From: Gammaproteobacteria bacterium | GTDB lineage: Bacteria; Pseudomonadota; Gammaproteobacteria; Chromatiales; Chromatiaceae | DNA: 20,756 nucleotides | Direction: 5' to 3' | Assembly (NCBI GenBank): GCA_024277555.1 | Contig: JAJRUY010000276.1 | Coordinates: 1-20,756, forward strand | Shown: one piece after another, positions 16,375 through 20,756 of the stretch | Layout: every line of letters begins with the position of its first letter | How positions within the stretch are numbered: the first letter of the stretch is position 1 | Made by a program: the position numbers and the translations under genes | Notes under the pieces: model-generated | What the model was told of the DNA's origin: nothing | The model's database searches: none | What the model saw: only the letters and a program-made list of their open reading frames with translations

Positions 16375-17274
16375 ATGAATGAACCCCGGAACCATAAAGC
16401 CTGGATAGGCAGGCTTGAGCAATCCATCCGCTTTCTGCCAGACAAGCCTGAAGAAACCGCAACGTCGACACTGCATGCCCTGTGGCTTGCTGCCGCAGGA
16501 CAACCTGCTTCTGCCGAACGTGCCATACAGATGGATCTCCCCATGCTGACTGATCAGCAATATGCTGAACTGGAATTGCTGGTTCAACGGCGAATCGAAG
16601 GCATTCCCCTGGCACATCTCACAGGCCGACAACAGTTCATGAGCGCTGAATTGCTGGCCGGGCCCGAGGCATTGATTCCTCGAAAGGAAACCGAGATTCT
16701 TGCTCGCTGCGTCATTGATTTGCTTGAAAGATCCGAGGAGCAGGTTGATGCCCCTACAGTCATCGATACCTGTACAGGTGCCGGCAACCTGCCAATTTCC
16801 TTTGCCTTGCATTCACAAAAGGCCTGCATCTTTGCCGCGGATCTGTGCCCCAATGCCGTTGGACTGGCAAGACGGAACGTGAAGCACATGAATTTGGCCT
16901 GTCGGGTCGACATCCAGTCAGGGGATTTACTCGCGCCATTCGATAACGAAAAATTCCATGGCAAGGTGGATATCCTTTCCTGCAATCCACCCTATATATC
17001 TACGGGCAAGGTGCAGACGATGGAATTGGAGATCGCCGCGTATGAACCAAAACTTGCATTTGATGGTGGGCTATTTGGCATTTCCATTCTCCAACGCCTG
17101 ATTCAGGAAGCCCCCCGATTCCTGAAATCCGGTGGATGGCTGGTTTTTGAGGTAGGTGTGGGTCAGGGAAGAGTCATGGCCAAACGCCTGTCTGGATACA
17201 ATGATTTCAATCATGTCGAGACACATGAAGATAAAAATGGCGATATTCGGGTCATCGCTGCCCAACGCTCTTGA
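16375..17274 (+). CDS. PrmC/HemK-like N5-glutamine methyltransferase paralogue
   Basis: The product has 299 residues and resembles the release-factor glutamine methyltransferase. The N-terminal helical domain ends with RRIEGIPLAHLTGRQQFM. Next comes IPRKETEIL (about 101-109; housekeeping enzymes usually have Pro where Lys stands), then motif I TCTGAGNLPISFA and the catalytic NPPY (204-207), which binds the side-chain amide to be methylated. True PrmC N-methylates a glutamine of release factors and usually lies near prfA or hemA, which are absent here. Its place after the amidotransferase, ACP and NadE-like genes suggests a specialised methyltransferase acting on an amide made by them, though that is inference. 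It lies 134 nt downstream of the NadE-like gene, so it may have its own promoter. It converges with the deacetylase gene. Confidence 0.82.
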   Translation: MNEPRNHKAWIGRLEQSIRFLPDKPEETATSTLHALWLAAAGQPASAERAIQMDLPMLTDQQYAELELLVQRRIEGIPLAHLTGRQQFMSAELLAGPEALIPRKETEILARCVIDLLERSEEQVDAPTVIDTCTGAGNLPISFALHSQKACIFAADLCPNAVGLARRNVKHMNLACRVDIQSGDLLAPFDNEKFHGKVDILSCNPPYISTGKVQTMELEIAAYEPKLAFDGGLFGISILQRLIQEAPRFLKSGGWLVFEVGVGQGRVMAKRLSGYNDFNHVETHEDKNGDIRVIAAQRS

Positions 17275-17422
17275 TTGATAAACGGGGTCTCGACGTCGGC
17301 CGAGCTGATTCAGCCAGCCAGCCGAAAATTTCCTGCACGGCACCGTATCAGGCTGTTTTCCGGACAGCTGTGGACAAGTACCGGAATACGGTCAGAGGTT
17401 TTTCAAGCCGGGAGCTGGTCAC
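17275..17422. other. Convergent spacer
   Basis: 148 bases lie between the convergent PrmC-like and deacetylase genes. No gene and no clear intrinsic terminator is seen; only short GCTG/CAGC and TCGGC/GCCGA complementarities are present. Confidence 0.35.
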
Positions 17423-18418
17423 CTATTGCCTCGCCTTGTGCTGGAAGGAAACACCACCATGCAGAAGATACCGAAAGGCCTCCTTGCCGGTATTTGCATT
17501 GATGCTGACCCTCGGCAGGGCATAAATCTCGCTGCCCGTCACCACCGGCCCCGGGGAGCATGCCACCGCCGCTTCATAACCACACTCCTTCGCCATGGCC
17601 ATATGCGCATCCGTGAAATCGCCAGGCCTGCCACCAAAGGGATAGGCCAGATGCCTCACCCTGCCGGTACGCTGTTCGATGCAGTCCCTGGAATCCCTGA
17701 GTTCACGCAATGCCTCATCCGGGGAAAGCTGGCTCAGGCGGCGATGGGTCACCGTATGCGAGCCTATTTCCACCAGCGAGGAACCGAGCATCTCATCGAT
17801 ATCAGGCCAGTCCAGAAGACGAAACTGCGGGTAGACGGCCGAGTCTTCGATATCCCGCGGCGAAATATGGAGCTGTTGCCCCAACGCGCGAATCTCGGCA
17901 TCGATGGCTTCGAGGTGTAACGCCTTGAAGCGCCGGGTACAGGCCTTGTAGGCCTGCGTCATCTCCCCGGACGTGGCAAGGGGATAGGGCTGGCCATCAA
18001 TGGAGACAACCCGCTCCTTGGCCAGGGCGAGGGTACTGGCCAACGCCTCCGGCCAGATCAGGGGCCGCCCGCCAATATACTGCGTGGCGACAAAGATGGT
18101 AGCGGGAACCCAGTAGCGCTTCAGGAGTGGAAAGGCCACCTGATAATTATTGTGAAACCCGTCATCAAAGGTCACTGCAACCGTATATTTTCCGACCCGC
18201 CCCTCCTGCAGTTCACGCACCAGCGTGGACAGAGAGACACAGCGGAAATGCCGGGCCAGATAGCCGATCTGCCATTCAAACCGCTCACGGTCCAGGTGCT
18301 GGGGAATGGGGAACGGCAGCGGCGCCGCCACAACACTGTGATAGGTGAGAATCAGTGCATCGTGACGGGCGACATAGCCCTTGACGGCTCTTTTCAAGCG
18401 GGAAAACAACATCGTCAC
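17423..18418 (-). CDS. Polysaccharide deacetylase (NodB/CE4 family), second copy
   Basis: The product has 331 residues. Hallmarks are LILTYHSVV (22-30), the metal-binding TFDDGFHNN (83-91, Asp85-Asp86) and SHTVTH (His221, His225), followed by LAYPFGGRPGDF and a C-terminal PRVSIN segment. It is a homologue of the deacetylase at 6340-7320, with a different insertion between the two metal motifs. Predicted role: removal of acetyl groups from the exopolysaccharide or its precursor with a divalent metal. The first codon after the GNAT stop is GTG (18418-18416); an ATG two codons later (18412) is an equally good start, and AGGTG lies just before it. The gene directly follows the GNAT gene, so the two are co-transcribed, pairing deacetylation with acylation. 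Confidence 0.9.
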   Translation of the reverse strand: MTMLFSRLKRAVKGYVARHDALILTYHSVVAAPLPFPIPQHLDRERFEWQIGYLARHFRCVSLSTLVRELQEGRVGKYTVAVTFDDGFHNNYQVAFPLLKRYWVPATIFVATQYIGGRPLIWPEALASTLALAKERVVSIDGQPYPLATSGEMTQAYKACTRRFKALHLEAIDAEIRALGQQLHISPRDIEDSAVYPQFRLLDWPDIDEMLGSSLVEIGSHTVTHRRLSQLSPDEALRELRDSRDCIEQRTGRVRHLAYPFGGRPGDFTDAHMAMAKECGYEAAVACSPGPVVTGSEIYALPRVSINANTGKEAFRYLLHGGVSFQHKARQ

Positions 18419-19483
18419 CTAATATCGATCCGTGTCGCCAAGAATAAAATGCCACTTGCCCGGAACCGTCAGTTCCTTCTTCAATGTCCGGTCCCGGGCA
18501 AAAACCAGAAACCGATAGTCGCTTGGCGCATGGCTGAAGCCCAGCAGTTTCATGACTTTCGCGACCTCCCCCGAGGTAACTACAGTTGACAGGACATCAG
18601 CGCCAGCGGCACGACAGGCCCCAATGACTGCTGGCAAGAGATACAACAAGGGGGTAATGCCAGAAGAACGCTGAACGACATCCATGAGCATGGCACACTT
18701 CCGGGCAAGATCCAGATGTACAACGGCCAACACCTGAGGCGAAACACCCTCCCACACATGCACATAGAGGCAGTCAAGGGCAGGGCTCTGGGCGTAGCGC
18801 CAACGAATATAGGCCTCATCCTTGATGATCCCGCACTGCATCTCCACATTCTGCACGACCAGGGACTCCAGAATCCCGTCGGGCAACTCCTTCCCGGACT
18901 CGATACGGTATTTCCCACCCATCAGGCCACAATATCCCTGGATCGCCTGTTCCAGCAGCTTGCGCAGCGCATAGATGCCCGCCGATTTTATTCTAAAAAC
19001 CCCGCCCTGCCGGTCATGCTGCCGGCCACCACGACGCAGAGGCAAGTGGTACTGTGCCAACTGTTCACTGAGATCGACAAAGCCGGCGGTCTTCACCAGC
19101 TTTGTGGCGTCATCCGACACATAGGAGGAAAAGGCAACGGGGCAATCGTTCAATACGGCGCGCAGCAGTCGCAGGGCAGGCAGACCCCGATAGCGTTCGT
19201 CGATGAAGAAGTTGACAGGATGTCCGGCCCTGACCACCCGGTCGCCCACCCGCAGGCGAACCGGGACATAGCCGATGCCACCACCCAGTTCGCCTCCGCA
19301 TTCCAGGATGAAGAACGGGATTTCATCCCCGGCGTTGGGATTATCGATAAACTCCCAGCGCCATATAGCCATGTCATGCAGGCGCGGCCGGCCGGGATGA
19401 TGTCGCCGATAGAACGCCTCCAGCGCGGGCATATCCCTTTCTTCAGCGCGCCGGACTACAATGGCATCGGTCTCGGGGCTCAT
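18419..19483 (-). CDS. GNAT-family acyltransferase
   Basis: A 354-residue protein of the large GNAT-like type found in exopolysaccharide loci, probably two GNAT folds in tandem. The N-terminal VVRRAEERDMPALEAFYRRH opening is typical, and a second beta-alpha unit runs from about residue 215 to 330. It ends with KWHFILGDTDRY, which I associate with this polysaccharide-locus group. The likely reaction is transfer of an acyl group from a CoA or carrier thioester to a sugar amine or hydroxyl. That would link it to the adjacent deacetylase, which could expose the amine, and possibly to the ACPs. No membrane segment is seen. A GGAAG sequence lies about 9 nt before the ATG at 19483. It is divergent from the sulfotransferase at 19601. 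Confidence 0.82.
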   Translation of the reverse strand: MSPETDAIVVRRAEERDMPALEAFYRRHHPGRPRLHDMAIWRWEFIDNPNAGDEIPFFILECGGELGGGIGYVPVRLRVGDRVVRAGHPVNFFIDERYRGLPALRLLRAVLNDCPVAFSSYVSDDATKLVKTAGFVDLSEQLAQYHLPLRRGGRQHDRQGGVFRIKSAGIYALRKLLEQAIQGYCGLMGGKYRIESGKELPDGILESLVVQNVEMQCGIIKDEAYIRWRYAQSPALDCLYVHVWEGVSPQVLAVVHLDLARKCAMLMDVVQRSSGITPLLYLLPAVIGACRAAGADVLSTVVTSGEVAKVMKLLGFSHAPSDYRFLVFARDRTLKKELTVPGKWHFILGDTDRY

Positions 19484-19600
19484 TCTTCAATCTTCCGGAT
19501 GTAGTTCGTTTCCCGGCACCGGGGCGGTCAGGTGACAGCTCATTGTAGCGGTACATCCTGGCCGAAGATATATTCACAACATCCAGAGCAAGTGCAACAC

Positions 19601-20491
19601 ATGGCAGACAGCAATTACCTGGAACGCTTCACGCTTAAGCACAACCCCCTCACGGCATCGCTGATGAAGGCCGTGTTCTGGCCGCTCAGCCGCCAGACAA
19701 AGGCCTATATCTTTGTAGCCACCACGGGAAGAAGCGGCACGGCCAGCCTGGAACGTATTCTCTCCCGGCTCGACCGCTGTATATCATTCCATGAATGCTA
19801 CCCGATCATGCATGATCGGATGATGCAGGCACTGAACAACCGGCAGCCTGCCGCCGCGAGGAATACCTACGATTTCGTGAAGACCATCAATATCCGACGC
19901 GCGGCCCTTGGCCATAAGTATTATGCAGAAACGAACCACATGTTCATCAAATCATTCGCCGACTCTGCCGCCAGGGATCTGGGCAAAAAACTGAAAGTCA
20001 TTCACCTGATCAGGGATCCGGTCGCGGTGGCCAGGAGCATCACCATGCTTAATCATTACCCCGGCACCGAAATGGGAAACAGGTGGTATCTGGACTACCG
20101 GGCTCCCGGCAACCTGATCCAGATCACGGACATGCTGGATACCGGTGACAGGTTTACCCATCCCTTTTTCAAGTCCCTGTGGTATTGGTATGAGATCGAG
20201 GCACGCGTGGAACAGTGGCACATGAGGCACGGGCATATCGCCATGTACACCTTCAAGACCGAAGACCTCAATGATGAGAAAAAGCTCTGCGCCTTGTTTG
20301 ACCACATGGGTATCGATTACGACAGCCAGGCGGTCGCCAGGGTTGCCAGCACCAGAGAAAACCAGAAACTATCATTGAAGACAAAGGGGTCTGGTGAAAT
20401 AGGCAATACCGAGTCAATGCACGAACTTTTCAAGGAAATGCTCTGTGTCAAAGGCTACCACCTGCCTGCCACCCTGTCGCTTTTCAGGTAG
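19601..20491 (+). CDS. Sulfotransferase family protein
   Basis: The product has 296 residues from the ATG at 19601; a GTG at 19532 would add 23 residues with no clear ribosome binding site. The 5'-phosphosulfate loop is VATTGRSGTASL (39-50) and the 3'-phosphate motif is LIRDPVAVARS (136-146). The rest (WYWYEIEARVEQW, YTFKTEDL) fits sulfotransferases that modify glycans or small molecules using PAPS. It is only distantly similar by eye to the sulfotransferases at 2633-3600 and 8842-9819, so the three probably have different acceptors. It stands alone, divergent from the GNAT gene. A decayed insertion sequence begins almost at its stop codon, so its 3' end marks the probable edge of the locus; the C-terminus LPATLSLFR looks natural. 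Confidence 0.85.
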   Translation: MADSNYLERFTLKHNPLTASLMKAVFWPLSRQTKAYIFVATTGRSGTASLERILSRLDRCISFHECYPIMHDRMMQALNNRQPAAARNTYDFVKTINIRRAALGHKYYAETNHMFIKSFADSAARDLGKKLKVIHLIRDPVAVARSITMLNHYPGTEMGNRWYLDYRAPGNLIQITDMLDTGDRFTHPFFKSLWYWYEIEARVEQWHMRHGHIAMYTFKTEDLNDEKKLCALFDHMGIDYDSQAVARVASTRENQKLSLKTKGSGEIGNTESMHELFKEMLCVKGYHLPATLSLFR

Positions 20492-20550
20492 ATCCATACC
20501 TGCGAAGATGGCCGACATCCAGGAAACCCACCGAGCAAAGGAATGGCCGC

Positions 20551-20640
20551 TCACCCTCGCGCGCGCAGCACAGATGAGCGATCGATCATCTGCAGGACTG
20601 CCTCATCTTTAAATTCTGGTGAATAACGCTGACTGCTCAT
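20551..20640 (-). pseudogene. Truncated, frameshifted IS3-family transposase OrfA
   Basis: The ATG at 20640-20638 has a perfect AGGAGG 7 nt upstream. The frame reads MSSQRYSPEFKDEAVLQMID, the classical OrfA opening, but stops after 29 codons at a TGA (20553-20551). The helix-turn-helix that should follow resumes in another frame with about ten residues missing, so a deletion and frameshift have killed the gene. No OrfB catalytic domain is present. Confidence 0.75.
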
Positions 20641-20661
20641 TGGTCTTCCTCCTATGCTCAG

Positions 20662-20667
20662 ATTATA
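20662..20667 (-). promoter_or_regulatory. Probable -10 box of the IS remnant
   Basis: A perfect TATAAT on the minus strand lies 22 nt before the OrfA start codon. No good -35 box is found at the usual spacing, as is common for weak IS promoters. Confidence 0.4.
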
Positions 20668-20756
20668 AGCCCGGAGGTGTCCTTTATACCGGGGGAAGTC
20701 TACACGGATGAAACGCGCTGCTTACCAAATGCCCGGGAATTTACGCCATTTTTCTC

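Larger units (their letters stand above)
20492..20704 (-). mobile_element. IS3-family insertion sequence remnant (terminal repeat end and start of orfA)
   Basis: Read on the minus strand, the segment starts at 20704 with TGTAGACTTCCCCCGGTATA followed by AAGGACACC, the style of an IS3-family terminal inverted repeat. A TATAAT box lies at 20667-20662, then AGGAGG and, 7 nt later, the transposase orfA ATG. Past the orfA stop, the +1 frame still reads VSGHSFARWVSWMSAI, similar to the helix-turn-helix part of OrfA. The lower boundary is uncertain; no second terminal repeat is visible before the sulfotransferase, so the element is truncated. Confidence 0.7.

Noticed and set aside
1..20756. CRISPR arrays, tRNA or rRNA genes
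   Set aside because: No regularly spaced direct repeats and no cloverleaf or rRNA-like segment was seen on reading through both strands.

Overview
The window holds a proteobacterial exopolysaccharide locus of the exosortase A (XrtA/EpsH) type. Two alpha/beta hydrolases and one O-antigen-ligase-like membrane protein match families I know mainly from exosortase A gene clusters in Beta- and Gammaproteobacteria. Glycosyltransferases, sulfotransferases, polysaccharide deacetylases and an asparagine-synthase-type amidotransferase surround them. Moderately high GC, tight ATGA gene overlaps and Gram-negative style signal peptides suggest a gammaproteobacterium or betaproteobacterium; I cannot name a genus. 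No exosortase and no PEP-CTERM protein lies inside the window.

Layout. 1-136 (minus) is the start of a lipoprotein that runs off the left edge. It is divergent from a plus-strand operon (616-4827): acyl carrier protein, hydrolase 2, hydrolase 1, a broken sulfotransferase, and a secreted beta-helix protein. A minus-strand block follows (11969 down to 4855): methyltransferase, family 4 glycosyltransferase, sulfotransferase, O-glycosylation-ligase-like protein, polysaccharide deacetylase and family 2 glycosyltransferase. A gap of about 1 kb (11970-13005) has no confident gene. Next is a compact plus-strand cassette (13006-17274): AsnB-type amidotransferase, second acyl carrier protein, NadE-like synthetase and PrmC/HemK-like methyltransferase. 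A minus-strand pair follows (19483 down to 17423; GNAT acyltransferase and a second deacetylase), then a plus-strand sulfotransferase (19601-20491). The right edge holds the decayed end of an IS3-family insertion sequence.

How the genes may work together (inference). The glycosyltransferases assemble repeat units and the ligase/polymerase-like membrane protein joins glycan. The deacetylases, sulfotransferases, acyltransferase and methyltransferases decorate it, and the beta-helix protein may bind or cut the polymer outside the cytoplasm. The two acyl carrier proteins, each overlapping or abutting small-molecule enzymes, suggest that thioester-bound acyl groups are made for or moved onto the glycan.

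The most interesting part is the AsnB / ACP / NadE-like / PrmC-like set. It combines two amide-forming ATP-pyrophosphatase enzymes, a carrier protein and a methyltransferase of the family that N-methylates a glutamine side-chain amide. This could be a pathway that makes a carboxamide and N-methylates it on a glycan or carrier-bound acid. Signs of recent decay are a sulfotransferase with two independent lesions and the truncated transposase at the right border.
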